Positions 23,708 through 32,818 of a stretch of 64,000 nt of DNA are shown in pieces; position 1 is the stretch's first letter; every line of letters starts with the position of its first letter. The position numbers and the translations under genes are program-made. The notes under the pieces are model-generated. The model worked only from the letters and a program-made list of their open reading frames with translations. It was not told the DNA's origin and did not search any database. Origin of the DNA: a virus; IMG/VR virus record IMGVR_UViG_3300032235_000637, positions 24,490 to 88,489 of that record. One strand, written 5' to 3'.

Positions 23708-24406
23708 TTAAAAAAGTTGCGGTGTTTCGGGAACATCACTTTTCATTTTATCGATATAATATTCGATATCCATAATGGTAGAATCCATTAAAATCTTACC
23801 ATCAATTTTCTTCGATAGATAATAGATGATATCTCGAAAGTAATCCATATCATAGGAATAAAACAAACCTTTAACCATTTCGTATGGTAAAGATGTTAAG
23901 AAGTTGATTTCCATGTTTTCCAGTGCAGCATTTTGCAAAATGACTTTTTTATCCTCTGCATTTATTAAAAATTGTATCATCTTATTGTAGAAATCTGCTG
24001 GTAATTTTTCCAACATTTCATCTTTAACTTCATCTGACAATTCCGTAAAATCAATAACAAAATTACCGTATTCTATTTTTTTAATAAAATTGGATACAGA
24101 TAGAATATTCAATTCTTTTACAAATTTACTTGGGATATCGACTAATACTTTTATATTTGAATGTTCAAACCAAGTAGGTTGAGTGTGAAATCCATTCAAT
24201 TCTTTTATAAGATAATCCAATGATATTTTTATATTTTTCTCTTTTATATTAAAATTGATAGTATATGATACATATTTCTCCCAATTCTTTAAGATATTTA
24301 CGAACTTTTCATGTATATTATCACCTTTGAATTTGTTCAAATAATCCATGAAAAAGTCCTCATCTTCCTCCAAACATTTTTTTATATCGTTGATCGTTAT
24401 CCTCAT
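23708..24406 (-). CDS. Tail-region hypothetical protein, 232 aa
   Basis: Starts at ATG 24406, overlapping the previous stop as TAATG. Acidic, helical, with LSDEVKDEMLEKLPADFYNK and a second DIIYYLSKKI segment. This composition and its place between tube and hub genes suggest a baseplate hub or assembly factor; no family recognised. Confidence 0.6.
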   Translation of the reverse strand: MRITINDIKKCLEEDEDFFMDYLNKFKGDNIHEKFVNILKNWEKYVSYTINFNIKEKNIKISLDYLIKELNGFHTQPTWFEHSNIKVLVDIPSKFVKELNILSVSNFIKKIEYGNFVIDFTELSDEVKDEMLEKLPADFYNKMIQFLINAEDKKVILQNAALENMEINFLTSLPYEMVKGLFYSYDMDYFRDIIYYLSKKIDGKILMDSTIMDIEYYIDKMKSDVPETPQLF

Positions 24407-25014
24407 TACACAGCAATCTGTTCGTAATTCTGACAAGCAAATGTCACAGATTTCACAGGGAATTCTGTATTCTGATAATCCATCGTAAACCCTTCAACAC
24501 CAGTGGGAAATGCTTTTCTAAAGATATAACCTTTTCTCAATTCGCCACCATTCGTGTATTGTTTTACTGTGATATCAGCTTTGAGATTTGCACCTGCTTC
24601 GATCAAACCTTTTATTGATAAAGCTATGATCCAAGGTCTAAAGTATTCATGCTCCAAATCTTTACGTGTTTCCAAGAAGTTCACGGAAAAGCTACGTGAT
24701 AAGAAATCTTGTCTGTTATTCAACACATATCCTGGTAAAAATCCACCACTATTTTCACCAATTGAACTGGAACCAAAGTTAGCACCTTCAGTTGGAATTG
24801 TCACTGATTGTGCTGGTAAAATATTACCATTTTTCGTCATGGAATTAGGAGTGATCTTAGCTCTCCATTTTTCCTGCGCCAATTGTAAATACTGATTTAT
24901 AGAATCATTAGACACTCCATCAATAGATACTGACCATAATACTGGTATAGAAAGACAGTATCTAGCGTCCCCTGAGAACGCTTGGAGAAAATCTTCAATC
25001 TGTGGGTTGGACAT
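24406..25014 (-). CDS. Tail-tube-fold protein (gp19/gp54-like)
   Basis: 202 aa. N-terminal FSGDARYCLSIPVLWSVSID and C-terminal AFPTGVEGFTMDYQNTEFPV followed by KSVTFACQNYEQ match the tube-fold pattern (FP-----l-y-----i---vtF-y--y). It follows the main tube gene and is probably a tube-initiator or baseplate tube paralogue. A TTAAGTAATT variant of the late box precedes its ATG. Confidence 0.6.
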   Translation of the reverse strand: MSNPQIEDFLQAFSGDARYCLSIPVLWSVSIDGVSNDSINQYLQLAQEKWRAKITPNSMTKNGNILPAQSVTIPTEGANFGSSSIGENSGGFLPGYVLNNRQDFLSRSFSVNFLETRKDLEHEYFRPWIIALSIKGLIEAGANLKADITVKQYTNGGELRKGYIFRKAFPTGVEGFTMDYQNTEFPVKSVTFACQNYEQIAV

Positions 25015-25030
25015 GTAATTACTTAATCAC

Positions 25031-25600
25031 TTAGACCAGTCCACGATAGAAATGATACGCGAAAGTCGCAGTGAATGTTTTAATTTCACCAGTTCCATCA
25101 GCAATTTCATAAGAAACTTCACTGATATTTCTAAGAGAAGCACCAATCAATTGGATGGTTCTACCGACTTGCATTTCACTACCCGATGTTACATTAGAAC
25201 CTCTTTGGCAAGGAATTTGAAGAACATCCAAAGTGATTACAGACTCATATCCTGGCATACAAATATTGCCAGTAGTGGTTTCATTGTCGAAAAGAATTCT
25301 ACTTGCTCTTTCAAGTTTCTCTCTGATATCCAAATTTTGATCGAGATAAAATTCTACAGACCAACCTTCAGAACCTGGATAGCTAGATTTTCCAGGAATA
25401 TTGAAAGTTTGACCTGAATAATTCACCTGTTTGTTTTCAATATCTCTTCCAGGAAAAGTAGCTGTTTTAGCGTAAACAAGATCAGTCTCACCATTCAAGG
25501 AGAGTCCTGTGATGTCGATTTGTTTAACACGGAAGAGGAAGTCGCGAGCAAATTGTTTTTGCATCGCCTGATTCATAAAATTCTCGATGGTAGTGGCCAT
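25031..25600 (-). CDS. 19: Tail tube protein, gp19
   Basis: 189 aa from ATG 25600, chosen because it follows a TAAATATT box. QFARDFLFRVKQIDITGLSL, then AKTATFPGRDIENKQVNYSG and FNIPGKSSYPGSEGWSVEFY align well with T4 gp19 (ARPNLFQVE, CKATALPAGIV, GDRTFDDWTV). Forms the inner tube through which DNA passes. Lies downstream of the sheath gene as in T4, but a GIY-YIG gene separates them. Confidence 0.88.
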   Translation of the reverse strand: MATTIENFMNQAMQKQFARDFLFRVKQIDITGLSLNGETDLVYAKTATFPGRDIENKQVNYSGQTFNIPGKSSYPGSEGWSVEFYLDQNLDIREKLERASRILFDNETTTGNICMPGYESVITLDVLQIPCQRGSNVTSGSEMQVGRTIQLIGASLRNISEVSYEIADGTGEIKTFTATFAYHFYRGLV

Positions 25601-25603
25601 AAT

Positions 25604-25611
25604 AATATTTA
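25604..25611 (-). promoter_or_regulatory. Late-type TAAATATT box
   Basis: Minus strand GTTAAATATTATTATGGCC, three bases before ATG 25600. Confidence 0.6.
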
Positions 25612-25614
25612 ACT

Positions 25615-26376
25615 TTAAGATGTGATTTTTCTCCAAATAAAGTTTCCAGCACTTTTTCTTTTCCCATTACAAACAGAACCGATATGTCCACTATCTATAC
25701 CAGTCTGCCTCATAGCTTCTTGTATTGATGAATATCTTGCAACAAATTCCCCTGATTTAGTATATTGTTCCACTTCTATACGATCCTTTCGATTCATCAT
25801 TAATTTATTTTTATGATCATCAGATGTTTTTTTACCATATCTCCCATTTCTCTCACCTCTTCTGGAATCTCCCATTTTTTTCTTCGTCTCCTCTGACATT
25901 TTTTTACCATACATAGGATGGTTTTCCCCACTCTTGGCTTTTGACATATTTTCTCTCCATTCTTCTGTGATGACTCTCCCTTTAAAAATTTCACTTCTTT
26001 TTTTGCGAGCTTCAAGAGATTGTGTTGCTGAATATCTATTTTGCCCTCTTGAACAAACATTGTATCCATTTCCACTCATTAAACTATTGTGTTCTTTTAT
26101 TAATCTCTCTTCAATATCCAATAATTCTTCCTTAGACATATCGGGATAATATTGATATTTGAAGGAAAAATTTTCTAAACCATGTTTATTAATAGCTCTC
26201 AATATGGGTCTAGGAGTATCTATATTCGATTTATGATATGAATATACTCGCTGTCTCAGATTCATAGTTTCTCCGATATAAACCTTCCCATTTATTTCAT
26301 TTTTTAAAATATAAATAGCAGGGTATTGATCATATTCAGTTGCTTTACCTAAATTGTAAATAGTAGTTCCAGCCAT
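25615..26376 (-). CDS. GIY-YIG homing endonuclease with NUMOD repeats
   Basis: 253 aa. GIY-YIG domain: IYILKNEINGKVYIGET at residues ~21-37, catalytic Arg in LRQRVYSYH and Glu in EERLIKEHNS. Then NUMOD3-type repeats (SGENHPMYGKKMSEETKKKM; RGERNGRYGKKTSDDHKNKL) and a C-terminal NUMOD1-like DNA-binding segment (YTKSGEFVARYSSIQEAMRQ ... SVCNGKRKSAGNFIWRK). Free-standing homing endonuclease, like T4 Seg proteins, placed between sheath and tube genes with its own late box. Confidence 0.92.
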   Translation of the reverse strand: MAGTTIYNLGKATEYDQYPAIYILKNEINGKVYIGETMNLRQRVYSYHKSNIDTPRPILRAINKHGLENFSFKYQYYPDMSKEELLDIEERLIKEHNSLMSGNGYNVCSRGQNRYSATQSLEARKKRSEIFKGRVITEEWRENMSKAKSGENHPMYGKKMSEETKKKMGDSRRGERNGRYGKKTSDDHKNKLMMNRKDRIEVEQYTKSGEFVARYSSIQEAMRQTGIDSGHIGSVCNGKRKSAGNFIWRKITS

Positions 26377-26379
26377 AAT

Positions 26380-26387
26380 ACTATTTA
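26380..26387 (-). promoter_or_regulatory. Late-type TAAATAGT box
   Basis: Minus strand GACTAAATAGTATTATGGCT before the GIY-YIG start at 26376. Confidence 0.6.
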
Positions 26388-26407
26388 GTCATTTGTCAAA
26401 AATTTCA

Positions 26408-26446
26408 ATAAAAAAAATCCTGATCAGTAAAAACCAATCAGGATTT
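26408..26446 (-). terminator. Intrinsic terminator after the sheath gene
   Basis: Minus strand stem AAATCCTGAT / ATCAGGATTT (26446-26437 and 26424-26415) with a 12-base loop and T8-9 after it, 22 bases beyond the gp18 stop. Confidence 0.85.
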
Positions 26447-26467
26447 GAATATTATTCAGTATTTAGA

Positions 26468-28879
26468 TTAGATCAACTCATCAAAGTTTGCATCAGATCT
26501 AGTCGCCGTAAAGGTGCAGAGGATGAACTCTCCAGTTCTCGTTGGTTTGATTAGAATATCAACTTTCAGTTCATTGCTGTCAATGACTTGTGGTGTATTA
26601 TTTCTCTCATCGCAGACGATCAAGTAATCATAGCAACCACCGTTTTCTTTCGCAGTTTTGAAGATTGGGTCTAGTGTATTGACCAATCTGGTGCGAGTGA
26701 ATTCATTGTTAGGTTCAAACACGAAGAATTGTGCTGTTTTCTTGGTAGGTCTTTCCAGAGCAAGGAACAATCTACGAACATTGATACGATCAAATGCACT
26801 TGGTTTGCGAGACATCGTTTTTTGACCGAATACCACGATTCCTTGAGATGCAGAGAACATAACAGGGTTGATATTCACTTTGTAAAGTTCATCACGTTGT
26901 TTCTGATTAGGATTGATAGCGATGTCCAAAGCGTTGGTTACAAGACCACGAGTGAATCCAGCAGGAGCAGACCATGGGAATTCAGCAGCATCGCTACGAG
27001 CCATGATAGCAGCTTGATAACCAGAGAATGGAATCCAAACTTTCTCACCAGTGAAATCATCATAAGCTTGCACCCAGTTACCATAGGTAGCAGCGTAGGA
27101 GGTGTTTTCCAATTCAAATTGGTGTCTCATTGCCCAATAAACGTCCAATTGGAAGTTCTTGGTTTTATCAGCAAGAATCTTACTATTTCTACCAGTCACA
27201 AGAATGTGACGGATTGGATCAGCAATGAAGATACAGTCACCACGACCACCAGTGTTACTTGGGAGGTTACAGAAATTCTCAAATTGATTGAAGACTGCAC
27301 TGTAGCTTCCACGAAGATCGGTAGCAACCGCATCGTTGAAAATATCTTGTGATGTTCTAAGAGAATCGACTTTCGCTTTCAATGCAGGATTGTATAGAGT
27401 ATCGTCGTAATAAGGCGTTCCAGCGGCAGATGCCATTGTGAACACTGTTCCAAGACCACCTTCGACTACGACATCAATGTCGTAAATCTCATCGTTTTTA
27501 ACACTTTCCAAAGCACGATTGATTTTATTTGGAATGCTTCCAATCAATTTCTGTGTAATTTTAGTTGGGCTATATGCACCAAGAGGATACAGAGCATCAG
27601 CTTTTACTTCCAAATCCTTAACAATTTCATCCAATTGTTGTGCAAATGCTCCGAACTTGTTGGTAGCAGATAAACTACCACCAGCAGACAATTTGCTAAC
27701 TTCGTTGTAGAAATTATCAGTAAACACTCTGATTTTTTTCTGAGGAATGCCAGCGGAATCCAAAGAAGATTGTGTAAATTTATTGGAAATGTATGGGTTC
27801 ACCATGACTTCCACATTACGAGCATTGGTATCTTGTGTTTCCAAGAAGAATGGAACAGATGGACCACCTGTAGGATTGAGTTGAGTACGGAATGTATCAA
27901 TCGAACCAACAATTCTGTCATCCAGAACGAAATCCAATTTGAAAGATTCTGTAGCATAAATGCTCTTACGAAGTTTGAATACTCCCAAATTTAAGAGGTC
28001 ATCATCTTCTCTACCATCAATGTTGTAATCTGTAAGATTCTCCATGATTTGAGAGATGCTATTGGAAGCTCCACTTGCAGTAGAAGACAGATTGAATTGC
28101 AGAGTGCCATTTGGAATCTGAGTATAGGTGCTGTGGTAGAGAGAAGTCAAGCTAGTAGTATATGCACGAGTAACAGCATTGAATGGGGAAGCGGGGTCGA
28201 TGTTAGTATTATCGCAAATACCAACATAGTAACCTTCAAATTGACTGTTGATGGTGGTCTGAGCTTTATCAAGCACGATCACACCAGCATTACCCAAAGA
28301 GCTAAGAGACGCGCTAAGTCCGCTAGTAATTCCTGTTCTTGTTTGAGAATTTGAACTCCATTCGAACAAGGTTCCTTCGATTGCTTGGGCATATTGAGTC
28401 TCAGTTAGAGTAACTTGGATAGGGCTACCCAAGATGTAGGTAGCAGCAGAAAGATCCAAATTAGTTGTAACTGATGCCGACAAATTGGCAATCGTAGAAG
28501 CAGAAAGAGCGGGATTACTCAAACTCGCAGTTGAAACAACATCAGGTTTAACTGCAACTACTGGATAAACCAGTGCAGTGTGTTGTGTGCCGAATCCATC
28601 ACCAGAACCGCTACCATAAGGAATGCGGAAAGTGTAGATGTTGGCAGGAGAATTCAGAAGTTCTCTTACAGTATAATAAAAATATCTTTCAGCACTATTC
28701 GTTGGTGTGCCGTAAATCGAATCCAATTCGTCTCTAGTAGTGATTTTGATCACTTCATCTGATGGACCTTGTGAGGTGAAACCAGTCACGAAAACGTTAG
28801 TACCAACATTTGTTGGTGCGATGAGACTCAAATCTCTTTCGAAAATTTCTACTCCTGGGCTATTGATTGTTCGTTGCAT
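26468..28879 (-). CDS. 18: Tail sheath protein, gp18
   Basis: 803 aa from ATG 28879 behind a TAAATAAT box. N-terminus INSPGVEIFERDLSLIAPTN, then FVTGFTSQGPSDEVIKITTR and FYYTVRELLNSPANIYTFRI are hallmark sheath motifs; the C-terminal domain includes NVRRLFLALERPTKKTAQFF and YLIVCDERNNTPQVIDSNEL, typical of the conserved contractile core. Longer than T4 gp18 (659 aa), so extra surface domains are inserted in the middle. Followed by a strong terminator. Confidence 0.95.
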   Translation of the reverse strand: MQRTINSPGVEIFERDLSLIAPTNVGTNVFVTGFTSQGPSDEVIKITTRDELDSIYGTPTNSAERYFYYTVRELLNSPANIYTFRIPYGSGSGDGFGTQHTALVYPVVAVKPDVVSTASLSNPALSASTIANLSASVTTNLDLSAATYILGSPIQVTLTETQYAQAIEGTLFEWSSNSQTRTGITSGLSASLSSLGNAGVIVLDKAQTTINSQFEGYYVGICDNTNIDPASPFNAVTRAYTTSLTSLYHSTYTQIPNGTLQFNLSSTASGASNSISQIMENLTDYNIDGREDDDLLNLGVFKLRKSIYATESFKLDFVLDDRIVGSIDTFRTQLNPTGGPSVPFFLETQDTNARNVEVMVNPYISNKFTQSSLDSAGIPQKKIRVFTDNFYNEVSKLSAGGSLSATNKFGAFAQQLDEIVKDLEVKADALYPLGAYSPTKITQKLIGSIPNKINRALESVKNDEIYDIDVVVEGGLGTVFTMASAAGTPYYDDTLYNPALKAKVDSLRTSQDIFNDAVATDLRGSYSAVFNQFENFCNLPSNTGGRGDCIFIADPIRHILVTGRNSKILADKTKNFQLDVYWAMRHQFELENTSYAATYGNWVQAYDDFTGEKVWIPFSGYQAAIMARSDAAEFPWSAPAGFTRGLVTNALDIAINPNQKQRDELYKVNINPVMFSASQGIVVFGQKTMSRKPSAFDRINVRRLFLALERPTKKTAQFFVFEPNNEFTRTRLVNTLDPIFKTAKENGGCYDYLIVCDERNNTPQVIDSNELKVDILIKPTRTGEFILCTFTATRSDANFDELI

Positions 28880-28882
28880 ATA

Positions 28883-28890
28883 ATTATTTA
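28883..28890 (-). promoter_or_regulatory. Late-type TAAATAAT box before sheath
   Basis: Minus strand GCTAAATAATTATATGC, three bases before ATG 28879. Confidence 0.65.
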
Positions 28891-28916
28891 GCAAATACCG
28901 AACAAAAATTTCCTAT

Positions 28917-29522
28917 TTAAGAAAGAGTCTGATTATATCTATCACATCCTAACAAATTGATGTGCATTTGTGAGAAAACAAAGGTAAATCCACTTTCAAT
29001 CTCCATTTCACCCGTCTCGTTCTGAGAAAATGCCAATTCATCAATTGATGTCACAAAAGCTTTAGTATATTTAAATTGGATTACTTTATTATCATATTCA
29101 TCCAAACCATACATCGTAATATCTGTTTGGTAATCGGAGAAATTACCATCGACTACAATTCCTTTTGCATTGAATTGTCCTGTTTTTTGGTCATGTTGTA
29201 AGTTCAACCATTGATAAATTGCCCAGTAATTATTATAGCCAGAATCCACCTTAAATTTTACATTTACAGGAGGATATGGATCTTTGGAGTGGGATGACAC
29301 ATAAAGAGTATCGCCAGCATATCGAGTCGCAATCGCTTTGATTGTCAGACCTGGAACCATTGTCCCATAGATACTGAATTGCACACTATCAGGGATGATC
29401 GTATTGTCATTTCTCGTGTAATTTGATTGGATCTTCTTGAGAATTGGGGGTAGATCAAATACCAGAAGGAATTTGTCTTTTCTTGTTCTGTTAAGAAAGC
29501 TTTGGACTACGGGAGTTGACAT
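28917..29522 (-). CDS. Tail-tube-like paralogue
   Basis: 201 aa from ATG 29522 (MSTPVVQSFLNRTRKDKFLL). Segments VQFSIYGTMVPGLTIKAIAT, RYAGDTLYVSS, YPPVNVKFKVDSGYNNYWAI and YQWLNL, and the closing strands, fit a second gp19-type tube fold. Position between terminase and sheath genes suggests a tube or tail-terminator role. A GATAAGTAAT variant of the late box precedes it. Confidence 0.6.
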   Translation of the reverse strand: MSTPVVQSFLNRTRKDKFLLVFDLPPILKKIQSNYTRNDNTIIPDSVQFSIYGTMVPGLTIKAIATRYAGDTLYVSSHSKDPYPPVNVKFKVDSGYNNYWAIYQWLNLQHDQKTGQFNAKGIVVDGNFSDYQTDITMYGLDEYDNKVIQFKYTKAFVTSIDELAFSQNETGEMEIESGFTFVFSQMHINLLGCDRYNQTLS

Positions 29523-29526
29523 ATCA

Positions 29527-30033
29527 TTACTTATCAAGAATACTTAATGGAAAGCACTCTTTCAATAAGATATAAAATGGTTCATAGAAATAAACATTAT
29601 CGGGAGGATGCTCCACTGACCACATTTTAACCATTTCATCAACTTCGTAGCCATTATATCCTTTTTCAGCGTTTTGTGCAACGTAGAATTTCCATTGAGG
29701 GTTGTTTTCAGCGAATTTATAGAATTTTTTAATATTTTCTTCTATTTTCTTTTTCGGAATTGATCTTTTAGCACCAGCTTTTGTCACTGTTGGAATGGCG
29801 TAAGATTTCCCCACCCTACCCTCTTGAATCCCTTCAGAACAGCCTTTTACATTATAAAGACCTTTCCATCCATTTGGTTTTAAGTGATAATCATAATTTC
29901 TCCAAACGTTACCAGACTGCCCGAAAGATGCCCAAGCTGCCGCTCCTGCACCATGGAAACCTTGATGATTGCTACCAAATACCCACACCTCATCATCTTT
30001 TAATTCGGTAATATACTTGGAGTATGATTTCAT
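29527..30033 (-). CDS. VFGSN/GAGAA phage protein (A1S_2505-type, macro-like)
   Basis: 168 aa. VWVFGSNHQGFHGAGAAAWA, then GKSYAIPTVTKAG and a helix (ENIKKFYKFAENNP) belong to a widespread phage family with a macro-like GAGAA loop. By resemblance it may bind or process an ADP-ribose-type ligand, but no activity can be assigned. It lies unexpectedly between packaging and tail genes. ATGA overlap with the small gene upstream. Confidence 0.6.
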   Translation of the reverse strand: MKSYSKYITELKDDEVWVFGSNHQGFHGAGAAAWASFGQSGNVWRNYDYHLKPNGWKGLYNVKGCSEGIQEGRVGKSYAIPTVTKAGAKRSIPKKKIEENIKKFYKFAENNPQWKFYVAQNAEKGYNGYEVDEMVKMWSVEHPPDNVYFYEPFYILLKECFPLSILDK

Positions 30034-30221
30034 TTCATCAAATTTAAATAAAACACTTGTCCAGTGGGATAATCGATAGGCATGAGTCCGACGATCTCTT
30101 CACTAAGCGCAGACGGAGGCATCTTGTATAGAAGACTTCTAATCTTTCTAAATATTCTCCCTCTCCTCTTCACAAGAATGAGAGATTGGCCATAAAGCTG
30201 CCTGTATATTTTATTTTTCAT
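30030..30221 (-). CDS. Small basic protein, 63 aa
   Basis: MKNKIYRQLYGQSLILVKRR..., an Arg-rich N-terminal half. Start is preceded by a TTGACA/TAGTAT pair; stop overlaps the next start as ATGA. No family recognised. Confidence 0.5.
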   Translation of the reverse strand: MKNKIYRQLYGQSLILVKRRGRIFRKIRSLLYKMPPSALSEEIVGLMPIDYPTGQVFYLNLMK

Positions 30222-30227
30222 ATAAAA

Positions 30228-30255
30228 ATACTAACAAAAAATCTACCAATGTCAA
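30228..30255 (-). promoter_or_regulatory. Sigma-70-like promoter
   Basis: Minus strand TTGACA (30255-30250), 16-base spacer, TAGTAT (30233-30228), then six bases to ATG 30221. Begins TTGACATTGG, as does the rmlB promoter. Confidence 0.45.
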
Positions 30256-32024
30256 CCAAAATATTTATTCATCGCATCCCATTGCTCATAAGAAATATTC
30301 CTATCAGGATTGGAATAAACAGAACCTTCAGGTAAGAACCATCCCTGTGCTTCCAAATCTGCCATGTCGCTAGCTGCCATTGAACCTGAACCACTAAAAA
30401 GCATTGGTGCTAAGTTAGAATTTTCAATTTTAGCAACTTCTTCATTGGTGTATATGGATGTGGCTGATTTGTATTTGAATAGTCCTTGGTCGATTGGTTT
30501 GATAACCAATGGTTTATCACAATCGTCTAGTTCATCAATTTCAAAATATAATTCGGTGATATCATTATACAATGCCATGAGCATCCAAACAGTTGCCATA
30601 ACTCTATCGTCATGTTCTCCTGCTTTTGCTTTCCAAGAACCATTTGAATATCGAACAAATGTTTTGAATTCTTTCAAACAATCTATCGAACGGAAAGATA
30701 CTGCTCTTGTTTCATTGACAAAATATCGCATATTAAGCACTGCTTTATATTTCGTATTGATATGAGAAATCATACCATTCTGTTTGTTTTTGTGTGCTTC
30801 TTTCGCACCCCAAGAAACCAGATTTTGATACATGAACTCGTTTGCCAATCGATCACAAACACCTGATCCTTGGTTGTTTCTCTCTATGAGTAGCAGAGGA
30901 TTGCCCCAATGACCACAAATTTCATTGACCACATTTGTGAATTCTGATGGACCGATTTTGTTGTTGACATATTCAGCAACTTGCACGATTTCTTTTGGAT
31001 TGGTAATATCAAAGATTTCCAAAACAGATGCATCCAATCCGACACCTTCCGCAACGTCACCACCAATGGCATATATTTTCTCCTGATCATACTCTTCCCA
31101 AATTTTGTAGTGACCATCTTTGAGAATATGTTTTGGTTCAGAGCATTCCGATTTTAATTTATCGAATAATGCTTCGTCAATCGACTGTTGGCTATTATCC
31201 AAGAATTCGTTACCATATTCCTGATTAAATGCTTCATAAGAACCCAAATCTTTGATTTGTTCTTGTTTCCACTCTTCGTCACGACCTGGAACTTCCCACC
31301 AATCAATACGCTCATAATGGAATCTGTTTTCCTTTTTGGTTGCACCGATATATAGACGATGGAATAGATTCCCAACACCATTTGGGGTTGATGTGATAAG
31401 AATCCTAGATGTTCTAGCACGAGAAATTGTTGGATATACCGATCTCCAGAAGTCTTCAACAATACTCTCTGGTTCGATGAAAGCAAGCTCATCTAACAAC
31501 AATAGGTTAATTGTTTTACCCCTTGCAGCATTACCAGTGGTGGTTGAAATCTCAATGCTACTACCATTAGCCAATTCCAATCCAGTATCACCCCATTTTT
31601 TAATACCTGGCTTCAACCAGTTAGGCAATTCCATGTAAGCAAGTCGGACTCGTTTGAAGATGTTTTTAGCAGTTTCCTCTTTGTTAGCAACGATAACGAT
31701 GTTTTTATGGTCTTTGAAACATGCTTCATGTAAAGCTAATGCTGTTGCGATGGTGGTTTTACCACTCTGTCTCGATGATAGAACAATATTGAATCGGTGT
31801 TCATCAAAAGCTTCTAACAGTCTCTCTTGATAATCAAACAAAGGAATGACTTTCTTACCTTCATCGGGATCAATAATATAAAAGTAATTTGATGCGAAAT
31901 ATAAAAGAGATTCCTTACACTTCTCTATCTCCATCACCATTTCTGGTGTATATTCAAACACTGCATCAGCAGTTGGGAGATTGGGATTACCCATATACTC
32001 CTGTCTTTTTCTTTTAGCAGCCAT
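30252..32024 (-). CDS. 17: Terminase large subunit, gp17
   Basis: 590 aa (T4 gp17: 610). ATPase: SRQSGKTT Walker A at 84-91, LLLLDE Walker B at 174-179, TSTPNG coupling motif near 211-216. RNase H-like nuclease: AIGGDVAEGVGLDASV with first Asp near 323. Packages DNA into proheads at the portal. The stop lies within a TTGACA promoter element for the next gene. Starts in an ATTATGG junction directly after the gp14-like gene. Confidence 0.95.
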   Translation of the reverse strand: MAAKRKRQEYMGNPNLPTADAVFEYTPEMVMEIEKCKESLLYFASNYFYIIDPDEGKKVIPLFDYQERLLEAFDEHRFNIVLSSRQSGKTTIATALALHEACFKDHKNIVIVANKEETAKNIFKRVRLAYMELPNWLKPGIKKWGDTGLELANGSSIEISTTTGNAARGKTINLLLLDELAFIEPESIVEDFWRSVYPTISRARTSRILITSTPNGVGNLFHRLYIGATKKENRFHYERIDWWEVPGRDEEWKQEQIKDLGSYEAFNQEYGNEFLDNSQQSIDEALFDKLKSECSEPKHILKDGHYKIWEEYDQEKIYAIGGDVAEGVGLDASVLEIFDITNPKEIVQVAEYVNNKIGPSEFTNVVNEICGHWGNPLLLIERNNQGSGVCDRLANEFMYQNLVSWGAKEAHKNKQNGMISHINTKYKAVLNMRYFVNETRAVSFRSIDCLKEFKTFVRYSNGSWKAKAGEHDDRVMATVWMLMALYNDITELYFEIDELDDCDKPLVIKPIDQGLFKYKSATSIYTNEEVAKIENSNLAPMLFSGSGSMAASDMADLEAQGWFLPEGSVYSNPDRNISYEQWDAMNKYFG

Positions 32025-32026
32025 AA

Positions 32027-32818
32027 TTAAAAGTAATTACCATATATACTCCCATCACTGCCTCCTGTAGATGGTGGGAATATCTCATTTCTCACAATAT
32101 CATCGGAATTTTCCGTATAGATCTTATTGGCACTCAAAGCACTGGACAATTCAGGGAACAATACTGAAGATATTTTACCGAAGTAAGAATTATCAGCATT
32201 TTGTTGATTGAATGCTTCTCTAGGTTCATTGGTAACGAAATTGTGTTCACTACGAACTGCTTTCAGTCTCCATACATAATGACCCATTGCGGGGTTGAGT
32301 TCTGATTGGTCTTCGTCCATCGCCTCTGACACTTCAAATATCTTAGCACTTCTACCATTAGGTCTATCACATCCAAATGGATAAACGATAATCTTGTCCT
32401 GTGATTTGGGTTCTACTGGATGATTTTGGAAATAACTCAAAGAACCGAATTTCGTCTCAAATTCATCGATATGTAAATACAATGTTAAAGTATCAGGGGA
32501 GTCCATACCAGCCAAAGCATAAATTGGAGAACCATTTTCCATTTGGATATATGCTTTGATTTCCATTGCACTCAACCAATACATCGTGGTATGTTCTCCA
32601 TAAATAGAATTCATTTGGTCTGGTTCAAAAGTATTGACCATATAACCAATTGTTACACCATAGTTATTGATGAGTTCTCCAAATTGAGAATTAAAAATTG
32701 CTCTTTCTGCTTGGAAATTAGATGGATCAGCGAATCCACCACAATTAGGACGATATACACCAGCGAAAATTTTCTCAGGTGTTAAGCATGATAAAGGTAT
32801 TGTTGGACATCCAGCCAT
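32027..32818 (-). CDS. Neck protein, gp14-like
   Basis: 263 aa (T4 gp14: 256). FGELINNYGVTIGYMVNTFE, NSIYGEHTTMYWLSAMEIKA, YIQMENGSP, LAGMDSPDTLTLYLHIDEFE and KIIVYPFG follow the gp14 pattern (E-i---G--i-Y, lyGE, a-eIk-Yi, G---d-l-l-i--f, P--gD-i). The neck closes the head and joins the tail. Immediately upstream of terminase, as in T4 where genes 13-17 are linked. Confidence 0.65.
   Translation of the reverse strand: MAGCPTIPLSCLTPEKIFAGVYRPNCGGFADPSNFQAERAIFNSQFGELINNYGVTIGYMVNTFEPDQMNSIYGEHTTMYWLSAMEIKAYIQMENGSPIYALAGMDSPDTLTLYLHIDEFETKFGSLSYFQNHPVEPKSQDKIIVYPFGCDRPNGRSAKIFEVSEAMDEDQSELNPAMGHYVWRLKAVRSEHNFVTNEPREAFNQQNADNSYFGKISSVLFPELSSALSANKIYTENSDDIVRNEIFPPSTGGSDGSIYGNYF

Noticed and set aside
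26729-27352. 207-codon plus-strand frame
   Set aside because: Antisense shadow within the sheath gene, with no start context.
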